In this document: in pieces, positions 9,421 to 17,993 of the stretch | Layout: every line of letters starts with the position of its first letter | Position numbering within the stretch: position 1 is the first letter of the stretch | Source of the DNA: CAZEVY01 sp964515555 | GTDB lineage: Bacteria; Acidobacteriota; Terriglobia; Bryobacterales; Bryobacteraceae | Length of the DNA: 64,000 nt | Assembly: GCA_964515555.1 (NCBI GenBank) | Contig: CAZEVY010000019.1 | Coordinates: 1-64,000 of the forward strand | Direction: 5' to 3' | Notes under the pieces: generated by a model | What the model was told of the DNA's origin: nothing | The model's input: only the letters and a program-made list of their open reading frames with translations | The model's database searches: none | Program-made: the position numbers and the translations under genes

Positions 9421-10015
9421 GTCGCTCGCCAAGGTGCTCCGCGATCTGAACCGCTGGCTCGCGGCGTCGCAAGCCGAGGGGTTGGTGATCGGCGGGGTCG
9501 CAGCGGGATTGCTTGGCCGGCCCCGGACCACGCGCGACGTCGACGCCGTGGTCTTCGTCGACCCGGACGGCTGGGAATCGTTCATCGAGACCGGCAAGGC
9601 GCTCGGGTTCACGACGCGCGTCGCCGATCCAATGCTGTTTGCACGAAGGAACCGGCTCCTTCTCATGCGGCACACCGCGACTGAAGTCGACCTTGACCTC
9701 TCGTTTGGCGCACTGCCGCTCGAGTTCGACATGATGCGCGAGTCGAGCGCGGCGGATTTCGAAGGCGTTTCGATTCGCATCCCACGCCCGGAGTATCTGA
9801 TCATTTTGAAGGCGGTGGCGCACCGCGACCGCGACATGAAGGACATCGAGGGCGTCGTCGACGCGCACCCGGATCTCGATCATAAGCTGATTCTGCGCTG
9901 GGTCCGCGATATCGCCGAGGTGCTGGAGACGCCGGAGATCGCAGCCGACATAGAGAAGATCCTCGCGCGGACGCGTCCACCGAAGCCTCGCACGCCGCGG
10001 CGGCGGAAGAAGTAG
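9398..10015 (+). CDS. Stand-alone nucleotidyltransferase (MNT/AbiEii-like fold)
   Basis: Predicted pol-beta-superfamily nucleotidyltransferase of 205 residues. The core motif is intact: VIGGVAAGLLGRPRTTRDVD near residues 29-48 provides GG and DxD, and TEVDLDLSF near residue 90 supplies the third acidic residue. PRPEYLIILKAVAHRDRDMKD is typical of the subgroup acting with a small partner. Relatives modify tRNA or proteins in type IV or MNT-type toxin-antitoxin pairs, or simply await characterisation. The C-terminus is a basic tail (PRTPRRRKK). It overlaps the upstream small gene. Confidence 0.75.
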   Translation: MPESVTPESLAKVLRDLNRWLAASQAEGLVIGGVAAGLLGRPRTTRDVDAVVFVDPDGWESFIETGKALGFTTRVADPMLFARRNRLLLMRHTATEVDLDLSFGALPLEFDMMRESSAADFEGVSIRIPRPEYLIILKAVAHRDRDMKDIEGVVDAHPDLDHKLILRWVRDIAEVLETPEIAADIEKILARTRPPKPRTPRRRKK

Positions 10016-10020
10016 CGGCG

Positions 10021-10350
10021 ATGGCGGAGCGGCGCATGATCCGGGGCTTGAAGGAGCCCGTGCCGCATCGCGACCGGCCCTACACCTTTCAACAGGTCGA
10101 CGAGTGGCGCGAAGCCGCGCACGACGCCGGGCGACCGGACGGCCTCGACGACTTCTACGCTGCACACGGCCTATGTGTCGATTGCATGGGCCATGGAACG
10201 CGAATGGCCGGCTGGCGAATGCCCGCGAGCCCGGAGGAAGTCGAACGGGCGAAGGAGTTGCACGGCGAAACGGTCCCGTTCTGGGAGGTTTGTCCGGCGT
10301 GTCAAGGCAGCGGCGCCGCTCCACCGCCCCGCGACGCCGGCTCATCTTGA
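10021..10350 (+). CDS. Hypothetical protein with two CxxC motifs
   Basis: Unrecognised protein of 109 residues. Two cysteine pairs, CVDC near residue 52 and CPAC near residue 91, could bind zinc as a ribbon; the second lies in CPACQGSG, which resembles a DnaJ-type zinc repeat. The N-terminus has YTFQQVDEWREAA. It starts 5 bases after the nucleotidyltransferase stop, so it may be a third member of that unit. Function unknown. Confidence 0.55.
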   Translation: MAERRMIRGLKEPVPHRDRPYTFQQVDEWREAAHDAGRPDGLDDFYAAHGLCVDCMGHGTRMAGWRMPASPEEVERAKELHGETVPFWEVCPACQGSGAAPPPRDAGSS

Positions 10351-10381
10351 CATCGCTCCGGGGGCGCATCATGATGTCAAC

Positions 10382-10643
10382 GTGAGGAGCACGGTCACCC
10401 TGGACGACGATGTCGCCAAACAGATTCGGGAAATGACCCACCAACGCCGCGCTCCATTCAAGGCCGTTCTCAACGATGCCCTTCGGAAGGCTCTCGGGCA
10501 GTCCGGCAAACCCGTCCCAAGCGCTTTCGCGTCCAGCCCCACGACGGCCGCCTCCGGCCGGCCTCGACGAGGCGCGCTTCAATCAGTTGGCCGATGAAAT
10601 GGAGATCGAGGCGGCGGCAACGAAGCTGGCACGGTCGAAATGA
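10382..10643 (+). pseudogene. vapB-type antitoxin, broken by two frameshifts
   Basis: The first frame gives a ribbon-helix-helix antitoxin start (GTG, then RSTVTLDDDVAKQIREM) and stays recognisable to ALGQSGKP. The next recognisable piece, RPKRFRVQPHDGRLRP, is in a second frame. The last piece, GLDEARFNQLADEMEIEAA to LARSK, is in a third, ending with a TGA overlapping the following ATG. Joined, the three make a normal VapB of about 85 residues. Two indels are needed, so it is either a decayed gene or a locally bad consensus. Confidence 0.7.
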
Positions 10644-10959
10644 TTCTTCCCGATGTGAATCTCCTCATCTACGCCTACACGCGGGACTCGCGGCATCACG
10701 CGGCGGCCCGGCGCTGGTGGGAGGCTTGCCTTTCGGGAGCCGAGCCTGTCGGTCTACCCTGGGCCGTGGCGCTCGGATTCATTCGGCGTTGGTCTTCCAG
10801 CATCTCGAACGCCTAGGTGCGGCGGGCAACCTGACCACGGACGCCCACATCGCCGCGCTATCGCAGGAGTTCCAGGGCGCCGTTCACACCGCCGACGCGG
10901 ATTTCGCGCGATTCGCGGGAGTGAGGTGGTCGAACCCGCTGAGCCGCGCGACCCGATAA
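10640..10959 (+). pseudogene. vapC-type PIN toxin remnant with internal deletion
   Basis: It begins as a PIN-domain ribonuclease: MILPDVNLLIYAYTRDS with the first catalytic Asp, then GLPWAVALGFIR. It then loses frame and stops at 10814-10816 after 58 residues. The C-terminal part resumes in another frame as AAGNLTTDAHIAALS and TADADFARFAGVRW, containing the distal acidic residues. Compared with a normal VapC of about 140 residues, roughly 40 central residues are missing, so an internal deletion is more likely than a sequencing slip. The ATG overlaps the vapB stop (ATGA). Confidence 0.8.
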
Positions 10960-10967
10960 CCTACGCC

Positions 10968-12365
10968 TCACCGGCGCCGCGAAGCCGCCGAGCCTGAACG
11001 CGAACCCAGCCACTGCGCCGCGCCGGAAACGACGAATCCCACGAACCAGGAGTAGTCGTAGAGCCAGCGCAGCGGAGCGACCACCAGTCCCACCAGCGCC
11101 ACGCCGATGCCTGCCGCCAACGCCGCCATCGCACGCCAGTTGAAGCCGCGCGAGTACTCGTATGCGCCACCGCGCAGGTAGAGGTCGTCGACCGCGAGGC
11201 GCGCGCGCCGCACCACGAAGTAATCGACGATCATCACGCCGGCGATCGGCCCCAGCAGTCCCGAGTAGCCGACGAGCCAGCCGAAGATGTAGGCGCTGTA
11301 GTCGCTCAGCAGCTTCCACGGCATCATCGCGATGCCGAGCACGCCGGTGATGAGGCCGCCGGTGCGAAACGAGATCCGCCGCGGGCTCAGATTCGAGAAG
11401 TCGTTCGACGGCGAGACGACGTTGGCGGCGACGTTGGTGGTCAGCGTCGCGAGGAGCAGCGTGATCAGGGAAAGAAAAGCGACGAACGGCTGGTTGAACT
11501 TCCCGAGCAGCACCACCGGGTCCCAGATGGCCTCGCCGAACAGCACCACCGAGGCCGACGTCACCGCGACCCCGATGAACGAGTACAGCGTCATCGCGGC
11601 GGGCAGGCCGAGCGCCTGTCCGAGCATCTGCGCCTTCTGCGAGGTCGCGTAGCGGGTGAAGTCGGGGATGTTGAGCGCCACCGTCGCCCAGAAGCCAACC
11701 ATCCCTGTCAGCGCGGGCACAAAGAACCGGAAGAACTCCCAGTCGCTTTGGAATTTCGACGGCGCCGCCAGCATCGGGCCGAATCCGCCGGCCTTGCCGT
11801 AGACCCACCACAGGAGCAACACGCCGACAGCGAGCATGAAGGGCGCGCTCACGCCTTCGAGGAACTTGATGGTCTCCAGTCCCCGCCATATGACGTACAT
11901 GTTGATGGTCCAGAACAGCAGGAAGCACGCCCAGGGTCCGAGCGCGAAGGCCGCCCATGCGGGCCAGAGGATCTTCATCATCGAATCGATGGCCTGTCCG
12001 CCGATCCAGGTCTGAATGCCGAACCATCCGCAGGCGACCAGCGCGCGCAGCACCGCGGGCACGTTCGCCCCGAGCACGCCGAACGACGCGCGCACGAAGA
12101 CCGGGAACGGAATGCCGTACTTGGTCCCGGCGTGCGCGTTGAGGAGCATGGGGACGAGCACGATGAGGTTGCCGAGCAGGATGGTGCCGATCGCCTGCCG
12201 CCAGTTCATGCCGCCGGCGATGAGTCCCGCGGCCAGCATGTAGGTCGGGATGCAGACGCTCATGCCGACCCATAGCGACGCGAAGCTGTAGATGCCCCAG
12301 GTGCGTTTCTCTTGCGGGACGGGCGCGAGGTCGTCGTTATAGAGCGGGCTGGATCGGATGTCCAT
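10968..12365 (-). CDS. NCS1-family nucleobase/hydantoin:cation symporter
   Basis: Inner-membrane permease of 465 residues with about twelve hydrophobic helices. The N-terminal RTWGIYSFASLWVGMSVCIP and the later GYSGLLGPIAGVMIVDYFVV are hallmarks of the nucleobase-cation-symport-1 family (uracil, cytosine, allantoin, hydantoin). The neighbouring dihydropyrimidinase and PreAT genes suggest that it imports uracil, thymine or dihydropyrimidines; the exact substrate is inferred. It is on the same strand as hydA but separated from it by a plus-strand gene, so it probably has its own promoter in the 48-base gap at 12366-12413. Confidence 0.9.
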   Translation of the reverse strand: MDIRSSPLYNDDLAPVPQEKRTWGIYSFASLWVGMSVCIPTYMLAAGLIAGGMNWRQAIGTILLGNLIVLVPMLLNAHAGTKYGIPFPVFVRASFGVLGANVPAVLRALVACGWFGIQTWIGGQAIDSMMKILWPAWAAFALGPWACFLLFWTINMYVIWRGLETIKFLEGVSAPFMLAVGVLLLWWVYGKAGGFGPMLAAPSKFQSDWEFFRFFVPALTGMVGFWATVALNIPDFTRYATSQKAQMLGQALGLPAAMTLYSFIGVAVTSASVVLFGEAIWDPVVLLGKFNQPFVAFLSLITLLLATLTTNVAANVVSPSNDFSNLSPRRISFRTGGLITGVLGIAMMPWKLLSDYSAYIFGWLVGYSGLLGPIAGVMIVDYFVVRRARLAVDDLYLRGGAYEYSRGFNWRAMAALAAGIGVALVGLVVAPLRWLYDYSWFVGFVVSGAAQWLGSRSGSAASRRR

Positions 12366-12413
12366 GGATGAGGCTCAGGATACAACAGCGCGACGCGGCG
12401 CTATCATGGGAGG

Positions 12414-12989
12414 ATGTGGCGGAAATGGCTGACCTTGCTCTCGATAGTCTGTCTCTGCGCCGGCGAGTGCGTGGACAACAGGCCACAGCAGTTCGCGACC
12501 GTGGAAGTATACCCTCACATGATAGTCGGGCAGCTTCAGGATGCCTTTATCGACCTCATTGAAGTTGGGAGCCGGAAGAGTTTCAGGTCGAACTTTCGCG
12601 GATCGACCGCGCTGAGGATTCCGTACGGCGAATACATTCTCCGTGTTCAGGCCCCGGGGTTCAAGCACGTTGAGCGGAATCTCCGCGTCCTTCAACCGGT
12701 GGTGACGGTGCGAACGATGTCTCGGGTCGCAAGCGAGTGCTTCGAGCACCCAAGTATCGAGGGAACGATTCAATCCATACCTGATGTCAGCCGCCTTTGG
12801 GTGAAGGCCGTCACGTTGCACGGCGTCGAGGGCGGTGAAGCGCCGGTTCGGTCAGGCGGTCAGTTTCTGATCGCTGGCCTCGACATCGATCGCTACGTCC
12901 TGCTGGTTCTCGATGGCGCCAAGGTGCTCCATACGCGCGTCGTAGAGGCCAGTTTGGACCGGAAGATCGTAATCGACCTCGCGCGCTAA
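12414..12989 (+). CDS. Secreted hypothetical protein with carboxypeptidase-regulatory-like repeats
   Basis: Protein of 191 residues with a Sec-type N-terminus (MWRKWLTLLSIVCLCAG). The rest looks like two small beta-sandwich segments: IPYGEYILRVQAPGFKHVERNL near residue 67 and IAGLDIDRYVLLVLDGAKV near residue 150 resemble CarboxypepD_reg-like domains. It sits on the opposite strand inside the pyrimidine-degradation cluster and converges with hydA with one base between the stops. A TATCAT box at 12402-12407 ends 6 bases before the ATG, fitting a leaderless mRNA; GGGAGG directly abuts the ATG, too close to act as a normal ribosome site. Confidence 0.65.
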   Translation: MWRKWLTLLSIVCLCAGECVDNRPQQFATVEVYPHMIVGQLQDAFIDLIEVGSRKSFRSNFRGSTALRIPYGEYILRVQAPGFKHVERNLRVLQPVVTVRTMSRVASECFEHPSIEGTIQSIPDVSRLWVKAVTLHGVEGGEAPVRSGGQFLIAGLDIDRYVLLVLDGAKVLHTRVVEASLDRKIVIDLAR

Positions 12990-12990
12990 C

Positions 12991-14457
12991 TTACTTCCAC
13001 GCGCCGCCGCGCGCTTCGCGCTTCAGAAAACGCCCTCGACCAGCGCGTCCCACGAACCGCTCCCCGTCGATCACCACCTCGCCGCGGCTCATCACCGTGC
13101 GTGCCGCGCCCTTCACGCGGAAGCCCTCGAACATCGAGTAGTCGACCCGCATGTGATGCGTCGCCGCGCTGATGGTGTGCTCGCGATTCGGATCCCAGAC
13201 GACGATGTCGGCGTCGCTGCCCACGGCCAGTTCGCCCTTGCGCGGGTAGAGGCCGAAGAGCTTCGCCGGCGTCGTCGAGACCAGCTCGACAAAGCGGTTG
13301 AGCGCACAGGGCGCCGCGGCCTCCTCACGGGGTTCTCCGGCGCCGCGGCGCTCCGTTGTGCGCGTGTAAGAAGAAGGCCCGAGCCGGCCTTCGTTGACGC
13401 CGTGATGAAAGAGGAGATGCAAGCGGTTCTCGACGCCCGGGCCGCCGTTGGGAATCTTCGTGAAATCGTCCCTGCCGAGAACTTTCTGGTCCTCGAAGCA
13501 GAACGGGCAGTGATCGGTCGAGACGACTTGAAGATGATCCTGCTTCAGGCCGTCCCACAATTTCGGGGGATGATGTTTTTCGCGCAGCGGCGGCGTGAAT
13601 ACATACTTGGCGCCCTCGAAGTTCGGCCGCGCCAGTTCCTCGACCGTCAGCAGCAGGTACTGTGGGCAGGTCTCGGCGAAGGCCGGCAGGCCGCGGTCGC
13701 GCGCCTCGCGCACCTGGTTCAGCGCGTCCTCCGACGAGAGGTGCACGATGTAGACCGGCGCGCCTGCCATCTCCGCCATGGCGATGGCGCGATGCACGGC
13801 CTCAGCCTCGGCGGTCACGGGCCGGGTGAGCGCGTGGTGGATGGGCGCGGTCTTCCCTTCGGCCAGCGCGCGCTTGACAATGACGTCGATGACCCCGCCG
13901 TTCTCGGCGTGCATGCAGATGAGCGCGCCGTTTTCGGCCGACTGGCGGAACATCTTGAAGATGGTCGCGTCGTCGACCATCAGCACGCCCGGATAGGCCA
14001 TGAAGAGCTTGAAGCTCGATACGCCTTCGGCCACCATGGCGTTCATGTCGTCCAGGCCGGCCTCGTAGAGGTCGGTGACGATCATGTGGAGTCCGTAGTC
14101 GATGGCGGCGCGGTTCTCGCCCTTCTTCCACCAGGTGTCGATCGCCTGCCGCATGGTGGTGCCGCGCGCCTGAATCGCGAAGTCGATGAGCGTGGTGGTG
14201 CCGCCGTAAGCCGCCGCGATGGTGCCGGTCTCGAAATCGTCGGAAGAGGTGGTGCCGCCGAAGGGCATGTCGAGGTGCGTGTGCACGTCAATGCCGCCGG
14301 GCAGGACGAGCATTCCTGCGGCGTCGATGACGCGCGCGGCCTGCTCGACGGGAATCGACGGCGCGATGTCGCGGATCGTCTCGCCGTCGACGAGAATGTC
14401 GGCGGGCCAGGTCTTGACCGACGTGACCAGCGTGCCGCCACGGATGAGGGTCAGCAT
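12991..14457 (-). CDS. hydA: Dihydropyrimidinase (cyclic amidohydrolase)
   Basis: Opens the ring of dihydrouracil or dihydrothymine, step two of reductive pyrimidine breakdown; about 488 residues. GGIDVHTHLDMPFGG carries the HxH metal ligands, SSFKLFMAYPG the lysine that is carboxylated in this family, and VSTDHCPF the later aspartate. The ATG at 14457 overlaps the preA stop by 7 bases; an upstream extension in frame is not protein-like. Oddity: about 26 extra residues (GPSSYTRTT to AAAPCA) split the usual NEGR...LNRFVEL stretch and are encoded by a palindromic repeat (13302-13363). Whether the enzyme tolerates this loop is untested. Confidence 0.93.
   Translation of the reverse strand: MLTLIRGGTLVTSVKTWPADILVDGETIRDIAPSIPVEQAARVIDAAGMLVLPGGIDVHTHLDMPFGGTTSSDDFETGTIAAAYGGTTTLIDFAIQARGTTMRQAIDTWWKKGENRAAIDYGLHMIVTDLYEAGLDDMNAMVAEGVSSFKLFMAYPGVLMVDDATIFKMFRQSAENGALICMHAENGGVIDVIVKRALAEGKTAPIHHALTRPVTAEAEAVHRAIAMAEMAGAPVYIVHLSSEDALNQVREARDRGLPAFAETCPQYLLLTVEELARPNFEGAKYVFTPPLREKHHPPKLWDGLKQDHLQVVSTDHCPFCFEDQKVLGRDDFTKIPNGGPGVENRLHLLFHHGVNEGRLGPSSYTRTTERRGAGEPREEAAAPCALNRFVELVSTTPAKLFGLYPRKGELAVGSDADIVVWDPNREHTISAATHHMRVDYSMFEGFRVKGAARTVMSRGEVVIDGERFVGRAGRGRFLKREARGGAWK
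13302..13363. repeat. Palindromic REP-like element within hydA
   Basis: Arm 13302-13321 (GCGCACAGGG then CGCCGCGGCC) is complementary, with small bulges, to arm 13339-13363 (GGCGCCGCGG then CGCTCCGTTGTGCGC); the loop is about 17 bases. Same architecture and end sequence as the element at 2790-2863 in nuoG. It keeps the hydA frame open. Confidence 0.7.
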
Positions 14458-15794
14458 TTGGCGGCTCCGGTGCGCTGCTCCCAGGATTGCGGCGCGAGGC
14501 CGTTGTCTACGCGATCCATCGTGATGCAGTGCTCCACCGGGCAGACCAGCCAGCAGAGATTGCAGCCGACGCACTCCTTTTCATCGACCCAGGGGATGCG
14601 CTCGGGCGGCGTGACGGCGGTGTTCACGGCGGTGACGGCGGGCGTGCGGGCGATGCGGGCGCGGCTTTCGGCGAGAACTTCGGCGGGCGGGCGGTGGTCG
14701 CCATTCATGTGGATGCACTGGTGCGCGCCGTCCCAGCAGGCCACGTAGCAAAGCTGGCATCCAATGCACTTATCCGGATGAATGCGGGCGATTATCTTGT
14801 AATTCAGGTCGAGATGCTTCCATTCGGTGACGCGCGGAACGCTTTTACCCCGGAAATCGTCGATCGTGGCGAAGCCCTTCCCGTCCATCCACTGCGAGAG
14901 GCCGTCGATCATGTCCTCGACGATGCGGAAGCCGTAGTGCATGGCCGCGGTGCACACCTGCACGCTCTGGCATCCGAGCAGGATGAACTCGGCGGCCTCG
15001 CGCCAGCCGGAGATCCCGCCGATGCCCGATACGGGAATGCCGATCTCGGAGTCGGAGGTCACCTGCTGCACCAGGTGCAGCGCGATCGGCTTGACGGCCG
15101 GTCCGCAGTAGCCTCCGTGCGACGACAGGCCGCCGACGTCGGGGCGCGGCGTGAAGGTGTCGAGGTCGACGCCGGTGATGGAGTTGATGGTGTTGATCGC
15201 CGAGAGGCCGTCGGCGCCGCCGCGGCGGGCCGCGCGCGCCACGGTGCGGATATCGGAGATGTTCGGGGTCAGCTTGACGAGCACGGGCGTGCGCGCGACT
15301 TCCTTGACCCACTCGGTGATCATCTGCGTGTACTCGGGCACCTGGCCGACGGCGCTGCCCATCCCGCGCTCGGACATTCCGTGCGGGCAGCCGAAGTTCA
15401 GCTCCAGGCCGTCGGAGCCGGCGTCCTCGGCGCGCCGGACGATATCGTGCCAGGCTTCGCGGCGCGACTCGACCATTAGGGACGCCAGCACGGCGTGCTT
15501 CGGATATCGTTTCTTGACCTCGGCGATTTCGCGGAAATTGTCTTCGATGGGACGGTCGCTGATGAGCTCGATGTTATTCAGGCCCATCATCCGCTGACCG
15601 TTCCAGTCGACCGAGGAGTAGCGTGAGGAGACATTGACGATAGGCTCGCCGATGGTTTTCCAAACGGCGCCGCCCCAGCCGGAGTCGAAGGCGCGCATCA
15701 CCTGCTCGCCGCAGTTGGCGGGCGGGCCGCTGGCAAGCCAGAAGGGATTCGGCGATTCGATGCGGCCCGCGAAGCGCGTCGTGAGGTCAGCCAT
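14451..15794 (-). CDS. preA: NAD-dependent dihydropyrimidine dehydrogenase subunit PreA
   Basis: Catalytic subunit reducing uracil or thymine to the dihydro form, 447 residues. An N-terminal dihydroorotate-dehydrogenase-like TIM barrel (ESPNPFWLASGPPANCGEQV; NFGCPHGMSERGMGSA with the active-site Cys region) is followed by two [4Fe-4S] motifs, CIGCQLCYVAC and CVGCNLCWLVCP, near the C-terminus. The ATG at 15794 overlaps the preT stop by 8 bases; the longer in-frame extension lies over preT and is rejected. PreA works with PreT, encoded immediately upstream. Confidence 0.95.
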   Translation of the reverse strand: MADLTTRFAGRIESPNPFWLASGPPANCGEQVMRAFDSGWGGAVWKTIGEPIVNVSSRYSSVDWNGQRMMGLNNIELISDRPIEDNFREIAEVKKRYPKHAVLASLMVESRREAWHDIVRRAEDAGSDGLELNFGCPHGMSERGMGSAVGQVPEYTQMITEWVKEVARTPVLVKLTPNISDIRTVARAARRGGADGLSAINTINSITGVDLDTFTPRPDVGGLSSHGGYCGPAVKPIALHLVQQVTSDSEIGIPVSGIGGISGWREAAEFILLGCQSVQVCTAAMHYGFRIVEDMIDGLSQWMDGKGFATIDDFRGKSVPRVTEWKHLDLNYKIIARIHPDKCIGCQLCYVACWDGAHQCIHMNGDHRPPAEVLAESRARIARTPAVTAVNTAVTPPERIPWVDEKECVGCNLCWLVCPVEHCITMDRVDNGLAPQSWEQRTGAAKC

Positions 15795-17070
15795 GAAGCT
15801 CCTCCAGCCGACGGGCGATCGCCGCCGCGGCGCGCTGGCCGTCGGCCACGGCGTCCACGACTTCGCGGCCGCCGTTGACGCAGTCGCCGCCGGCGTAATA
15901 GCGCGGGTTCGCCGTGCGCCCGGTGGCCGGGTCCGCCACGACACAGCCATCGCGGAGCTCGACGCCGCGCGCCAGGGCCAGCAGCTCCACGAGCTTCGAC
16001 TGGCCGATCGACGGGATCACCATGTCGCAGGCGATGACCAGCGACGCGCCGCCCTCGCGTTTGCATTCCACGCCTTCCACGGCACGCTCACCGTGGATCG
16101 CAACGGGCTGCGCGCGCCAGTGGAACACGACGCCATCGCCGAGCGCGTGCTCGTACTCGAAGCGGAAGGCCGACATGTCGGACTCGCCGCGCCGATAGAC
16201 GACGTGCACCTGTTCGGCGCCCAGCCGCCGGGCCGCCACCGCCGCGTCGATGGCGGTGTTGCCGCATCCGACCACGACCACGCTTCGGCCGACGCGGGCG
16301 CCGCCATTGGTCTTGTAGGCCGCGATGAAGCGCAATGCCTCGACCACGCCGGGCAGGTCTTCGCCGGGGATTCCCAGGCGGCGGGTTGCACCCAGGCCGA
16401 CGCCGACGAAGACGATGTCGTAGTGGCGCTCCAGATCGTCGAAGGAACCGACTTCGACACCGAGTCGGAACTCGACGCCGAGGGCGCGCACCAGCTCGAC
16501 CTCGCGGGCGCTATCGAGCGGGCGGAACTTGTACTCGGCGACGCCATAGGTGTTCAGCCCGCCGGCGAGAGGGCGCGCGTCAAAGACGGTCACCGCGACG
16601 CCTCTTTCCCGCAGCCTCGCCGCACAGGCCAGCGACGCCGGTCCCGCGCCGATACAGGCGACGCGGCCCGCGCGCGCCGCGCCCGCCGTGAGCCGGCCCT
16701 CGTTCGCATAGAAATGATCCATCGCATGACGCTGGAGCCGCCCGATCTCGATGGGCTGCTTGTTGTAGCGATGCAGCACGCAGGCGCCCTCGCACAACAC
16801 GTCGACCGGACACACTCGCGAGCAGCTCAGCGCCAGGACGTTGGCCTCGAGGATCGCGCGCGCCGATCCGGCCAGATTTCCCGCGGCGATCTTCTTAATG
16901 AAGCGCGGCACGTCGATGTGCGTCGGGCAGGCGTTGGTGCAGGGCGCATCGAAGCAGAACAGGCAGCGATTGGCCTCGACGGCGGCCTCCTGCGCGCCGA
17001 GCGGCGGATGAATCTCGGCGAATCGCGCGGCGAAGTCGCGGACGTCGAGAGGGGGGACGGGGTTGTTCAT
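15787..17070 (-). CDS. preT: NAD-dependent dihydropyrimidine dehydrogenase subunit PreT
   Basis: Flavoprotein partner that passes electrons from NAD(P)H to PreA; 427 residues, related to the small subunit of glutamate synthase. N-terminal cysteine motifs CLFCFDAPCTNACP and CSRVCPVDVLCEGAC bind [4Fe-4S] clusters. An FAD-binding GAGPAS follows near residue 142, and a second Rossmann motif VVVGCGNTAIDAA near 247. The YYAGGDCVNGGREVVDAV stretch near the end is the second flavin signature. It overlaps preA by 8 bases and the amidohydrolase gene by 4. Confidence 0.95.
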   Translation of the reverse strand: MNNPVPPLDVRDFAARFAEIHPPLGAQEAAVEANRCLFCFDAPCTNACPTHIDVPRFIKKIAAGNLAGSARAILEANVLALSCSRVCPVDVLCEGACVLHRYNKQPIEIGRLQRHAMDHFYANEGRLTAGAARAGRVACIGAGPASLACAARLRERGVAVTVFDARPLAGGLNTYGVAEYKFRPLDSAREVELVRALGVEFRLGVEVGSFDDLERHYDIVFVGVGLGATRRLGIPGEDLPGVVEALRFIAAYKTNGGARVGRSVVVVGCGNTAIDAAVAARRLGAEQVHVVYRRGESDMSAFRFEYEHALGDGVVFHWRAQPVAIHGERAVEGVECKREGGASLVIACDMVIPSIGQSKLVELLALARGVELRDGCVVADPATGRTANPRYYAGGDCVNGGREVVDAVADGQRAAAAIARRLEELHG

Positions 17071-17936
17071 GCTTTGACCAGCGGCTCGTAGAGATCCGGC
17101 CGACGGTCGCGGAAGAACTGCCAGGTGCGGCGGACCTCGGCGATGAGGTCGAGGTCCAGGTCGGCGACCAGCACTTCGTCGCGGTCGCGCGAGGCCTGCG
17201 CGACGATCTGCCCGCGCGGGTCGCAGAAGTAGCTCGATCCGTAGAATTCGCCGATGTTCCAGGGCGCCTCACGGCCGACGCGATTGATGGCGCCGACGAA
17301 GTATCCGTTGGCGACGGCGTGCGCCGGCTGCTCGAGCTTCCAGAGGTACTCGCTGAGTCCGGCGACGGTCGCCGAGGGGTTGAAGACGATCTCGGCGCCG
17401 GCGAGGCCGCGAGCGCGCGCGCCTTCGGGAAAGTGGCGGTCGTAGCAGATGTAGACGCCGATGCGGGCGAAGCCGAGATCGAATATCGGATAGCCAAGGT
17501 TGCCGGGGCGGAAGTAAAACTTCTCCCAGAATCCCGGGGCGACGTGCGGGATGTGCGTCTTGCGGTACTTGCCCAGATACGATCCGTCGCCGGCGATCAC
17601 GGCGGCGGTGTTGTAGAAGACGCCCTCGTGCTCGATTTCATAGACCGGCACGATCAGCGCGACGTTGTGCTTGCGCGCGGTGTCCTGCATGAGCCGGATG
17701 GTGGGCCCCTCGGGGACGGGCTCGGTGAAGTCGTACCAGCGCGCGTTCTGCTCGGCGCAGAAGTAGGGGCCGTTGAAGAGCTCCTGAAGGCAGACGATGC
17801 GCGCGCCCTGCGCGGCGGCCTCGGCGATGTAGCCGAGGTGGCGGCCGATCATGGCCTGCTTGATCTGGTCGAGCGAGGCGCCGGGCGCCGCTTCGCCGGT
17901 GGTCTGGATGAGGGCGCAGCGGACGATGCGGGACAC
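17067..17936 (-). CDS. Beta-ureidopropionase-like carbon-nitrogen hydrolase
   Basis: Nitrilase-superfamily amidase, about 289 residues. The catalytic triad is visible: Glu in CLQELFNGPYFC, Lys in GKYRKTHIP and Cys in YICYDRHFPEGA. The last motif plus the HVAPGFWEKFYFRPGN stretch matches N-carbamoyl-beta-alanine amidohydrolases and N-carbamoylputrescine amidases. Its place with hydA and preAT favours the former, step three of uracil degradation. The GTG start at 17936 is preferred; a TTG at 17972 is possible in the same frame. CATAAT (17948 to 17943) ends 6 bases before the GTG, hinting at a leaderless internal promoter. Confidence 0.88.
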   Translation of the reverse strand: MSRIVRCALIQTTGEAAPGASLDQIKQAMIGRHLGYIAEAAAQGARIVCLQELFNGPYFCAEQNARWYDFTEPVPEGPTIRLMQDTARKHNVALIVPVYEIEHEGVFYNTAAVIAGDGSYLGKYRKTHIPHVAPGFWEKFYFRPGNLGYPIFDLGFARIGVYICYDRHFPEGARARGLAGAEIVFNPSATVAGLSEYLWKLEQPAHAVANGYFVGAINRVGREAPWNIGEFYGSSYFCDPRGQIVAQASRDRDEVLVADLDLDLIAEVRRTWQFFRDRRPDLYEPLVKA

Positions 17937-17993
17937 CAGCCTATTATGCGGCGCGGCGTTCGGCGCAGGCAAACCGCCGGCGCGCGACCAAAT

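Noticed and set aside
14458..14574. Upstream extension of dihydropyrimidinase
   Set aside because: Overlies the preA end; residues are not conserved and ATG 14457 fits the family N-terminus.
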